Assembly: GCF_040833985.1 (NCBI RefSeq)
Contig: NZ_CP162139.1
Location: forward strand, 3,382,501-3,446,500
Length of the DNA stretch: 64,000 nucleotides
From: Leptospira sp. WS4.C2
Lineage (GTDB): Bacteria; Spirochaetota; Leptospiria; Leptospirales; Leptospiraceae
Reading direction: 5' to 3'
Below the pieces are notes generated by a model. The model searched no databases. It saw only the letters and a list, made by a program, of their open reading frames with translations, and had not been told where the DNA came from. Numbering within the stretch: the stretch's first letter is position 1; each line of letters opens with the position of its first letter. Of the stretch, positions 18,951 through 26,850 are shown one piece after another. The position numbers and the translations under genes are program-made.

Positions 18951-18980
18951 TTGCCAACCTTGTGATTTCTGCCATTTTAT
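18951..18980 (+). promoter_or_regulatory. Candidate promoter of the Abi leader RNA
   Basis: TTGCCA (18951-18956) is a 5/6 match to a -35 box and TTTTAT (18975-18980), 18 bp later, a 4/6 match to a -10 box. Transcription would begin near 18987 and cover the structured leader. Confidence 0.3.
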
Positions 18981-18986
18981 GAAGGA

Positions 18987-19131
18987 AACCCTGCCAAAAA
19001 TATGAACTATTTTAAAAATGATTTTCGAAGCCCATGTGATTTTTCACTTGCGAATCTACCGATATGGCCGATCATGATAGATAGCATACCTGCCAGGCCT
19101 CTGAATGTAAGCCCAAATTGGCAGGTCTTTT
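18987..19131 (+). ncRNA. Candidate structured RNA upstream of the Abi gene
   Basis: A ~145-nt segment between the helicase and the Abi gene with no plausible coding frame. ACCTGCCA (19088-19095) pairs perfectly with TGGCAGGT (19119-19126); GGC/GCC inside the loop (19096-19098/19111-19113) can form a nested pair; TCTTTTG follows, resembling a terminator. A second CCTGCCA at 18990-18996 could compete for the same TGGCAGG arm. GTGA/TCAC (19036-19039/19044-19047) forms a small hairpin. TGCCA occurs four times (18952, 18970, 18992, 19091). Conserved RNAs upstream of abiF-type genes are known; whether this one belongs to that class needs a covariance search. It could alternatively be an attenuator. 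Confidence 0.5.
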
Positions 19132-19153
19132 GCCCTCTATGGAAATAAGGGCG

Positions 19154-20056
19154 ATGATTTACGGAAAAAAAGCCCTCACAATCGAAGAACAAGCGGATCA
19201 ACTTCTGAGCAGAGGATTGGTTGCCCAACGTGATGATATAATCGCAATTTTAAAGCAGGTTAGTTACTATCGCCTCAGTGGATATTGGTTCCCTTTTCGC
19301 AATTATCCCCAAGAAGAATTCAAACAAAATACCTCGCTAACAGAAATATGGAATCGGTATTGTTTTGATCGGAAACTTAGGCTTCTGGTTTTAGATGGAA
19401 TCGAAAAAATTGAAATTGCCTTACGGACAGACATCACATATAAACTTTCTCACCAAACAGGTGCTTTCGGGTACACAGAAAAGTCCGCATTTCCAATGTT
19501 AAGTGAATTTGATTTTGAAAAACTCCAAGAGGAAATCAAAAAAGAATATTCAAGAAGCAAAGAAAAGTTTGTCTCTCATTTTCAGCACAAATACGGCGAC
19601 ATACACGATTCGTTACCTCTATGGATGGCTACGGAACTCATCAGTTTTGGTGCACTTTTTACCATGTTCAGAGGAATATCCACATCCCATTCAAAATCAA
19701 TTGCGAAAAAATACAATTTGCCCGAACCCGTTCTATTGTCTTGGATTGGCAGTTTAAACTCAGTCAGAAACATTTGTGCACATCATTCCCGGCTGTGGAA
19801 TCGAGAATTTGGCTACAAACCTATGCTCCCCAGAAATAATTTGGTTTGGAAACAACCAGTAGAAATACAACCTAATAAGATTTTTGTTATCCTATCTATG
19901 ATTCAATACATGTTAGGTTTCATTTCTCCAACGAGCCAATGGAAATATCGTTTTTTAGATTTACTGACTGCTTATCCCAATATACCCATCCGCGAAATGG
20001 GCTTTCCACTTCGATGGAAAGAGATTCCTTTTTGGAATCTAACCCAACCAACATAA
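19154..20056 (+). CDS. Abi_2/AbiF-family HEPN abortive-infection protein
   Basis: A 300-residue protein of the AbiD/AbiF (Abi_2) family. The N-terminus (ALTIEEQADQLLSRGL) and VSYYRLSGYWFPF are family signatures. The HEPN ribonuclease motif R-x4-H is intact as RNICAH (R205, H210), so RNA cleavage is plausible. ATG 19154 was chosen; TTG 19118 lies inside the leader hairpin, and ATG 19139 has no family match before the signature. It ends 13 bp before mod, so abi-mod-res are probably co-transcribed. In related loci a DUF4391 protein often occupies this position (from general knowledge). Abi_2 proteins are thought to kill or stall phage-infected cells. Confidence 0.88.
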   Translation: MIYGKKALTIEEQADQLLSRGLVAQRDDIIAILKQVSYYRLSGYWFPFRNYPQEEFKQNTSLTEIWNRYCFDRKLRLLVLDGIEKIEIALRTDITYKLSHQTGAFGYTEKSAFPMLSEFDFEKLQEEIKKEYSRSKEKFVSHFQHKYGDIHDSLPLWMATELISFGALFTMFRGISTSHSKSIAKKYNLPEPVLLSWIGSLNSVRNICAHHSRLWNREFGYKPMLPRNNLVWKQPVEIQPNKIFVILSMIQYMLGFISPTSQWKYRFLDLLTAYPNIPIREMGFPLRWKEIPFWNLTQPT

Positions 20057-20069
20057 GGAATCCCATAGT

Positions 20070-22121
20070 ATGACCAATCCCCCGAAACTCCCTCTCACAT
20101 CGCACAACCTAACAGACGACAAACTTCGCATTCTTAAAGAACATTTCCCGGAAATATTTACCGAAGGTAGTCTCATTGATTGGGACAAACTTCGCCTAAC
20201 TCTGGGAGAAAACATCGAATCCGAAGATTCAAAAGAACGATTTGGTCTGAACTGGCCTGGGAAACGAAATTGTTTTAAAGCCATCCAAACTCCCACAACG
20301 GCCACCCTCCTCCCTGACCGCGAAGCTTCCGTAGATTTTGACACTACAGAAAACCTTTATATCGAAGGGGACAATCTTGAAGTTTTAAAACTTTTACAAA
20401 AGTCCTATCTTGGCAAGGTCAAGATGATCTATATTGACCCGCCTTATAATACAGGAAATGATTTTGTGTACCCCGATGATTATACCGAATCTTTAAAAAC
20501 TTATTTGGAATACACCGGACAAGTGGATGCCAAAGGCCGTAAGTTTACGAATAACACCGAAACTACAGGCCGGTTCCATTCCAAATGGTTGAATATGATG
20601 TATCCAAGGTTATTCCTGGCCCGCAACCTCCTCCGGGAAGACGGTGTCATCTTTATCTCCATTGATGATGGGGAAGTCGCCCACTTACGCAAAGTATGCG
20701 ATGAGATCTTTGGCGAAGAGAATTTCGTGGCAAATGTGATTTGGAAAGCACGGCAAATTATAGATAGCCGAAATTTAAACAATGCTTCAACCGATCATGA
20801 GTACATTTCAATATATGCTAAAAGTAGTTCTCTTTTTCAACTTTCAGGAAAACAAATTGATGAGAACAAATATTCAAATCCTGATAATGATCCACGAGGA
20901 CCTTGGATGAGTAATAATATTCTAGGACTAGCAAATGCAAATCAAAGACCTAACTTACATTATGATTTAGAAGATCCTCAAACAGGAATCAAATATAAAT
21001 GTCCCACCGAAAGTGGATGGCGATATTCAAAAGAAACAATTAACAATAAAATTCAAGAAAATAGAATTATTTTTCCAAAATCTGAAAACGGTAGACCTAG
21101 AGAAAAAAAATATTTGTTGGAATTGAATAGTTCTAATACAGGTTTTTCCTCACTCTTAAATGAAGAAGTCGGATTTACGCTGAATGGAACGAGAGAATTG
21201 AGAGATATTTTTGAAGGAAAATTTTTTGATTTTCCGAAACCAACATCCTTATTAAGGAACTTAGTCTATCAAGGTTCAAGTCAACAAAATGAAGACATTA
21301 TCCTCGACTTTTTCTCCGGTTCTGCCACCACCGCCCACGCCGTACTGGCGTTAAATGCCGAAGATGGGGGCAACCGTAAATTTATCTGTGTCCAACTCCC
21401 CGAACCCACACGAACCAAAAAGGCCGATGGAAGTTGGGAGGAATCCGAAGCTTACATGGCAGGATTTGCGACCATTGCAGAAATCGGGAAGGAACGCATT
21501 CGCCGAGTGATTGCGAAATTGAAAGAAGATGGAAGTGCGACTACGACAGTAAAAGCTGAGAAAAAAACGGCAAAGTTACAAGCATTTCAAAGCAAAAAAG
21601 AAGAGTCACCTTCCTTGGGATTTGAGTCCGAAAATGACCAACTAACAGATAACAAAGGAGATAACGAACCACCGCGAAAACCTCAAGATTTAGGCTTTCG
21701 GGTGTTTACATTGGCACCGTCAAACTTCCCTATTTGGAATGGGAATATTGAAAAAACCAAGGAAGCAGTGGAGGCCGCACTCGATGCAAACCAACCAGTT
21801 CTCCTCTCTGCCAATCCATTATCTAATACGGAAGAAGCCATTCTCTATGAGGTTTTACTAAAATCGGGAATTTCAGAAGCCCTTGCAAATCCTAATATCA
21901 AAATGGAGACTATTGCGGGAAAAACAGTCTACATCGCCGAAGAAACCGCCTACTATGTGTTAGGAAAAGAACATAATGCAGAAGTTTTTAATGAAATTAT
22001 GCGGCGAAACCCATCGCTTGTGATTGCTAGGGAAGTGGGTTTTTCTGGAAACGATGTCCTTAAGGCCAACGTACATGCAGGATTCAAACAAATGAAAGAC
22101 GTTAGTTTTCAGGTAGTATAA
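20070..22121 (+). CDS. mod: Type III-like DNA adenine methyltransferase (Mod)
   Basis: A 683-residue beta-class N6-adenine methyltransferase. The catalytic motif DPPYNTGND (123-131) precedes the SAM-binding motif LDFFSGSATTAHAV (about 410), the order of Type III Mod. The central ~180 residues between (coding about 20740-21290) are the likely target-recognition domain and are visibly more AT-rich than the flanks. The C-terminal ~200 residues (EKTKEAVEAALDANQPVL onwards) match the usual Mod tail. ATG 20070 starts 13 bp after abi. Mod gives sequence specificity and protects host DNA; it is needed by Res. No long homopolymer or tandem repeat that would suggest phase variation was seen. Confidence 0.93.
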   Translation: MTNPPKLPLTSHNLTDDKLRILKEHFPEIFTEGSLIDWDKLRLTLGENIESEDSKERFGLNWPGKRNCFKAIQTPTTATLLPDREASVDFDTTENLYIEGDNLEVLKLLQKSYLGKVKMIYIDPPYNTGNDFVYPDDYTESLKTYLEYTGQVDAKGRKFTNNTETTGRFHSKWLNMMYPRLFLARNLLREDGVIFISIDDGEVAHLRKVCDEIFGEENFVANVIWKARQIIDSRNLNNASTDHEYISIYAKSSSLFQLSGKQIDENKYSNPDNDPRGPWMSNNILGLANANQRPNLHYDLEDPQTGIKYKCPTESGWRYSKETINNKIQENRIIFPKSENGRPREKKYLLELNSSNTGFSSLLNEEVGFTLNGTRELRDIFEGKFFDFPKPTSLLRNLVYQGSSQQNEDIILDFFSGSATTAHAVLALNAEDGGNRKFICVQLPEPTRTKKADGSWEESEAYMAGFATIAEIGKERIRRVIAKLKEDGSATTTVKAEKKTAKLQAFQSKKEESPSLGFESENDQLTDNKGDNEPPRKPQDLGFRVFTLAPSNFPIWNGNIEKTKEAVEAALDANQPVLLSANPLSNTEEAILYEVLLKSGISEALANPNIKMETIAGKTVYIAEETAYYVLGKEHNAEVFNEIMRRNPSLVIAREVGFSGNDVLKANVHAGFKQMKDVSFQVV

Positions 22122-22123
22122 TC

Positions 22124-25100
22124 GTGAAAATCCATTTTGAAAGTCTCGAATTCCAAGATACAGCCACAAATGCCACCTTATCGTTGTTTGAAGGTATGGA
22201 AAAAAATCCCAGCGGATTTTCTTTTTCCCTCTCTGGAGAAAAAGGATCTCTGTTTCAAACCGAACTTGGATTTGGAAACGCACTACTTTTGGAAGAATCT
22301 GTTTTGTATGAAAACTTAAGAAAGGTGCAGGACAAGTTTTATCTCGAAGCCACCACAAAGGAAGAATTTGAACGAAGTGGGCTACGGTTTACCATTGAGA
22401 TGGAAACGGGAACGGGAAAAACCTATGTGTATTTAAACACAATTTTATCCCTCCATAAAATCTATGGTTGGTCAAAGTTCATCATCATTGTTCCCTCCAT
22501 CGCTATCAAAGAAGGAGTATTAAAAACCTTAGAAATGACGGCAGATCATTTCCGAGGGAAGTTTGGAATTCCCCTTGTGAAAGGAAGCACTTATACGCTT
22601 TACCAAGGTTCGGCGCCAAGTGCACTCCGTAACTTTGCCACCACCAATCAATTACAAATCCTTGTGATGAACATCCAAGCCTTTAACAGAGATTCAAATA
22701 TCATCCACAAAGAAATGGATGAGTTGAATGGACAAAGACCCATTGATTTCATTCGGTCGGCAAAACCAATCCTCATCATTGACGAACCCCAATCCGTAGA
22801 CAATACAGAAACCGCCCAGAACGCCATTGCTGAACTAAATCCCCTATTCCAACTTCGTTACTCGGCCACTCCTAGAAATCGTTACAACCCCATCTTTCGT
22901 TTGGGACCTGTGGAAGCCTTCCAAAAAAAACTGGTCAAACGAATTCAAATCCGATCCTTAGAAGTCACAGGAACAGAAAACGCTCCCTATATTAAACTGG
23001 AATCTACAGAAGGAAAACCTGGTGCTGGGTTTACAGCTACAGTCACAGTAAATGTCCAATCCAAAGGAAAAATTTCCAAAAAGAAAATCAAACTCAAACA
23101 AAAAGATGACCTTACTCTTAAAACGGAAAATTCGCATTACAACGGCTATGTTGTAGATACCATTAGTATTGAACCAGGAAATGAATTTTTACGATTCACT
23201 AACGGTACCGCACTTCTACTGGGAAAAGAAATTGGTTCCATTGCTCCGGTGGTACAAGACGAAAGGATCAAAGAAACAATCAAAGCCCATCTAGAAAAAG
23301 AAATGCAACTTTTAAGAATGGGAATCCAGGCCAAAGTATTAACTTTATTTTTTCTCGATCGAGTTTCCAATTATAGAGAATACAATGCTGATGGAACCAC
23401 AGGTCTTGGTAAATTTGGAAAGGTATTTGAGGCTGCCTATTCAGAGTTAATCCAAAAACCTGAGTTTAGTGAATTAAACGCCCCATCCGTACAACTTGTT
23501 CATAATGGTTATTTTTCAGGCGACAAAAAGAAAAAAGGAAATAATGAGATTGTCGAATGGAAAGATACTAAGGGTGACAGTGCCAAAGACGATGATACCT
23601 ATAACCTCATCATGAGAGACAAAGAAAGGTTACTTGATCCCAAAGAACCTCTTCGTTTTATTTTTTCACATTCGGCCCTAAGAGAAGGTTGGGATAATCC
23701 CAACGTTTTTCAAATCTGCACGTTATTAGAAACACGCTCCGAATTTACCAAACGACAACAGATTGGTCGAGGAATGAGACTTCCTGTAGATATCAAAGGG
23801 AATCGAATTCAAAATGAAACTATAAACCAACTCACTGTCATCGTTAATGAAAGTTATATGGACTTTGTGAACGGATTACAAAAAGAATACAAGGAAGAAT
23901 CGGGAATTGAATTTGGTAAGGTAAATTCTCACCAGTTTATGGATCTTATCTCCGAATTTAGTTCCAATACCACAAGCCCTGAAGAGAAACGAAAAAAAGC
24001 AGATGAACTTTTTGAAGTCTTAAAAAAATTGCGTTACCTAAATGCTGATGGTGCATTTACAAATCTGATGGAGAATGCCTTTCTCAATCCATCGGAATTT
24101 ATTTTAGAAGGTGACTTTGTCGGACGAGAAGATACCATTCTGGAATGGCTAAGAGGATTAAATATCCAAACTTTCGTTCAAATCAAAAGAAATCCGGACA
24201 AAATCAAAAAAAATGATCTCCTCTGGAACCATCCAGAATTTTGGAAACTCTGGGATATCATCAAACAAAAAACTATATATAGATTTCAATTTGATTCCCA
24301 TTCTATTATCACTGAATCGGTGAAACGCATTCGTGAGATCCAATGTGAACCAATGAAAGTGATCACTTCCATTGCGCAAGGCACAATTGCTTACGGTGGA
24401 GTTTCCGCTACAGAAATTCGTAACAGAGAATCAAGAGAAGTAACAAGTCCCTTCCCTCTTCCTGACCCTCTTGAATACTTACAAAAAGAAACGGATTTAA
24501 CCAGAGACACTTTAAAAAAAATCTTAAAAGATTCAGGATCACTTGGCGAGTTTGTGAAAAACCCCCAAAACTATCTCGAACGATCTGCTCAGCACATAAG
24601 AGAAGTCATACGAGAGATTGGAATTAAAAATGGATTAGAATATATTCCTCTACCCAATACTTACTGGGAACAGTGGAATACCTCTGATCCAATATTTAAA
24701 GAATTTAAAGAAGTAATTTCTGACACGATCGAAACCAAAAAACACGGTTTATATGATAAGATGGAGACCGATAGCGATACCGAAAAAAGATTCGCTAGAG
24801 AACAAGAGGATTCAAGCATAGTTCAGGTTTTCACTAAACTTCCACGCAAATTTATTGTTCCAACGCCAGTTGGGGAATATAACCCAGATTGGGCAATTGT
24901 TGTAAAAGAAGAAACTGGAGGTACTGAAAAGTTTCTCTATTACATTAAAGAAACCAAAGGATACAAAGATTTTAGTGATATTAGGTCTGAGGAAGAAAAA
25001 CAAAAAATCGAATCTGCAAAAAAACATTTCCGATGTATCATTGATACCTATGAGACACGTATGTTAGCAGAAGGTGTCCCACCAGAAAAAATTCCAAAAT

Positions 25101-25189
25101 TAGAATATAATGTAGTGATAGGTACTGGAAAACATGAGAATCCTTTTATCAACTTAAATGCGCATGAATCCGAACAGCCGAATCATTAA
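22124..25189 (+). CDS. res: Type III-like restriction subunit (Res) helicase-nuclease
   Basis: A 1021-residue SF2 helicase with C-terminal nuclease. Walker A is METGTGKT (93-100), the DEAD-like box is LIIDEPQS, and motif VI is KRQQIGRGMRLPV after HSALREGWDNPN. The PD-(D/E)xK nuclease is intact near 920-945: NPDWAIVV ... YYIKETKGYKD. It should cut unmethylated DNA with Mod. GTG 22124 starts 2 bp after the mod stop, indicating coupling. Both enzymatic modules look functional and I see no frameshift. Confidence 0.93.
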   Translation: MKIHFESLEFQDTATNATLSLFEGMEKNPSGFSFSLSGEKGSLFQTELGFGNALLLEESVLYENLRKVQDKFYLEATTKEEFERSGLRFTIEMETGTGKTYVYLNTILSLHKIYGWSKFIIIVPSIAIKEGVLKTLEMTADHFRGKFGIPLVKGSTYTLYQGSAPSALRNFATTNQLQILVMNIQAFNRDSNIIHKEMDELNGQRPIDFIRSAKPILIIDEPQSVDNTETAQNAIAELNPLFQLRYSATPRNRYNPIFRLGPVEAFQKKLVKRIQIRSLEVTGTENAPYIKLESTEGKPGAGFTATVTVNVQSKGKISKKKIKLKQKDDLTLKTENSHYNGYVVDTISIEPGNEFLRFTNGTALLLGKEIGSIAPVVQDERIKETIKAHLEKEMQLLRMGIQAKVLTLFFLDRVSNYREYNADGTTGLGKFGKVFEAAYSELIQKPEFSELNAPSVQLVHNGYFSGDKKKKGNNEIVEWKDTKGDSAKDDDTYNLIMRDKERLLDPKEPLRFIFSHSALREGWDNPNVFQICTLLETRSEFTKRQQIGRGMRLPVDIKGNRIQNETINQLTVIVNESYMDFVNGLQKEYKEESGIEFGKVNSHQFMDLISEFSSNTTSPEEKRKKADELFEVLKKLRYLNADGAFTNLMENAFLNPSEFILEGDFVGREDTILEWLRGLNIQTFVQIKRNPDKIKKNDLLWNHPEFWKLWDIIKQKTIYRFQFDSHSIITESVKRIREIQCEPMKVITSIAQGTIAYGGVSATEIRNRESREVTSPFPLPDPLEYLQKETDLTRDTLKKILKDSGSLGEFVKNPQNYLERSAQHIREVIREIGIKNGLEYIPLPNTYWEQWNTSDPIFKEFKEVISDTIETKKHGLYDKMETDSDTEKRFAREQEDSSIVQVFTKLPRKFIVPTPVGEYNPDWAIVVKEETGGTEKFLYYIKETKGYKDFSDIRSEEEKQKIESAKKHFRCIIDTYETRMLAEGVPPEKIPKLEYNVVIGTGKHENPFINLNAHESEQPNH

Positions 25190-25203
25190 TGGGTAAAGAT
25201 AGA

Positions 25204-25233
25204 TTGGAGTATCGAATCTTTCCCCTACTCCAA
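25204..25233. terminator. Hairpin between convergent res and dipeptidase genes
   Basis: TTGGAGTA (25204-25211) pairs perfectly with TACTCCAA (25226-25233), with a 14-nt loop. It lies in the 35-bp gap of two convergent genes and reaches the last codons of the minus-strand gene. No T-run follows, so terminator function is uncertain. Confidence 0.35.
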
Positions 25234-25902
25234 CTCTTCAAAAGGAATGTCCAAAACTTCAAAACCCGCACAACCTAAAAAATCAAAATGCCACCACTCC
25301 GTTTTGTTCACCCGAAATCCATGGTTTGACAGCACTTGGATCAAAATCGTTCGGTTTTTTAGAATTTCCGGGTCACTCACCGGTGCCTCGGCCCAAGCCT
25401 CTTTTCGAAAGGAATCATATTCCGTTGGCATTGTTAGCTCTTTATTTGTTTTTAAATCCACCAAAGTTAAGTCTATCGCACAACCCTTGTTATGCCTTGA
25501 TCCCGTTTTGGGAGAAGCCACATATCTTGTATCTCCAATGATTTCAAAAAATTTGACAGTCGCTGTATAAGGCCTGTAGGCATCAAAGACTTTGATAGAA
25601 TATCCGAGTTTTAAGAATTCTTTTTGTGCCTCATCCAAAGCTTCTCCCACCGGCTTTCGTGCAAATGCCTTGGCTTCTTTGTAGATCACCTGTTTGGTAA
25701 AATTGTTTGGTGTCGCATATTTGATATCCAAGACAATGCTCGGAATTTTTCTTTCTAGGTTAATGAGTTCCTTGCTGGGGAATTTTTTTACGGATTCTGC
25801 ATAAGCTAAGTGATCCAAAACAATGAGTTTGTTTTCCTTGTTTTGGGAGATCAAAGAGATAAAAGGAATTGCTAACAAAATTGCGATTGAAACTAGTTTC
25901 AT
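25225..25902 (-). CDS. VanX/DdpX-like D-Ala-D-Ala dipeptidase (peptidase M15)
   Basis: About 225 residues from ATG 25902. The M15D zinc motif SRHNKGCAIDLTL (His and Asp ligands) and EWWHFDF (catalytic Glu, zinc His) are intact, and FDAYRPY is the substrate-binding Arg segment. An N-terminal hydrophobic signal suggests a periplasmic enzyme, unlike cytoplasmic VanX. AGGGA 7 nt upstream supports 25902; upstream in-frame starts at 25920 and 25950 lack one. It probably cleaves D-Ala-D-Ala for cell-wall recycling rather than resistance. It is next to a VanW-family gene. Confidence 0.88.
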   Translation of the reverse strand: MKLVSIAILLAIPFISLISQNKENKLIVLDHLAYAESVKKFPSKELINLERKIPSIVLDIKYATPNNFTKQVIYKEAKAFARKPVGEALDEAQKEFLKLGYSIKVFDAYRPYTATVKFFEIIGDTRYVASPKTGSRHNKGCAIDLTLVDLKTNKELTMPTEYDSFRKEAWAEAPVSDPEILKNRTILIQVLSNHGFRVNKTEWWHFDFLGCAGFEVLDIPFEELE

Positions 25903-25930
25903 ACTTTTCCCTATTTTCATGTTTTTAAGA

Positions 25931-25942
25931 TTCGCATAACAA
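25931..25942 (+). repeat. TTCGCATAACAA motif, copy 2
   Basis: Identical to the 12-mer at 15572-15583, in the same orientation. It lies just upstream of the dipeptidase gene, so the two copies bracket the defence island plus that gene. Confidence 0.45.
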
Positions 25943-25965
25943 TTTATCAATGAACCTAAATCCCA

Positions 25966-26850
25966 TTAAGTATTGGTAGGATCGGAATTAGGTCCTCTCG
26001 ATTCCAGGAGTGGTTCGTACATCATCCAAGCGACATTCTCTGTCACGAGTTGGTCTTCCAAAATATCTTTTGTAGTTTTTAAGATCTTCTTTCTGCGGAT
26101 AGTATTTCTTCTGGTATATCCCCCCCAAGGTTCCGCATGAAAGCCGTGATAGGATTCATAAACTTGGTAGAGAAAAGGAATTTCTAGATCGGAACGCCAT
26201 TCTCCCTTTAGAAATCCATCTTCAATCCAAAGATGCAATACAAACGGTTGTTTGGTTGTATTTTTAATTTGTAAGTCAATATAATTGTAGGACAAAGTGG
26301 CACCGGATCCAAAAGGAAGGGTCCTTTCGGAATCTGGAAAAATATCAAAACTATGCCGCCACCGTTCCTTCACTTCTAAGGGAGAATGTAAAGTCATCCA
26401 ATAGATGAGGTTTGCCATTTGGCAAAGACCTCCTCCTGTGCGTTCGATAAAACTACCATTCTTCAGTTGCATCCCAGGCAAAAACCCTTTGCGTTTCGTG
26501 GGTTTCCCAACAAGATACCAAAACGAAAACACTTGGTTTGGGAGTAATACAATTCCATCTAACTTGGAGATGGCGATTCCCAAGTTTACTTTTTTATTCT
26601 CTTGGAGATACATGGGAACATCTTTTAATTTACGATAAATGGGCGAGTTGTGTTTAAAAATGGAAACAGGGAAGGTATGAATCAATTGTTCTGGCGTAAC
26701 TCTGGTGGTGGCAAAGGATTTTCTTTCCAGAAACCAAACCAAATACCGTTTCCATTGGAAATAAATCTTTCCGAGAAACAAACGTAGGTTTCCCCGACTT
26801 GTTCTTCGATTCATACCCAGGATCGATTTTTTTTTGAAACTAAATCCCAT
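25966..26850 (-). CDS. VanW-family protein
   Basis: A 294-residue protein with the VanW core: PNQVFSFWYLVGKPTKRKGF, then RTGGGLCQMANLIYWM, the family hallmark, and SERTLPFGSGATLSYNY. The family is named from vancomycin-B clusters, but its biochemical role is unknown; related domains occur in cell-wall proteins. There is no clear signal peptide. ATG 26814 (MNRRTSRGN) is an alternative start. It overlaps the upstream membrane-protein gene by 11 bp and is probably co-transcribed with it. Confidence 0.85.
   Translation of the reverse strand: MGFSFKKKSILGMNRRTSRGNLRLFLGKIYFQWKRYLVWFLERKSFATTRVTPEQLIHTFPVSIFKHNSPIYRKLKDVPMYLQENKKVNLGIAISKLDGIVLLPNQVFSFWYLVGKPTKRKGFLPGMQLKNGSFIERTGGGLCQMANLIYWMTLHSPLEVKERWRHSFDIFPDSERTLPFGSGATLSYNYIDLQIKNTTKQPFVLHLWIEDGFLKGEWRSDLEIPFLYQVYESYHGFHAEPWGGYTRRNTIRRKKILKTTKDILEDQLVTENVAWMMYEPLLESRGPNSDPTNT

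Noticed and set aside
20070..22121. Phase-variable mod gene
   Set aside because: No tandem repeat or long homopolymer that could slip was found in the coding sequence or just upstream.
25204..25233. Hairpin as a strong bidirectional terminator of the defence operon
   Set aside because: The stem is perfect but no T-run follows on either strand, so it was kept only as a weak candidate.
15572..25942. TTCGCATAACAA copies as certain attachment sites of an integrated island
   Set aside because: The core 10-mer also occurs inside several genes, and no integrase is present, so site-specific integration is not supported; listed as a finding only.
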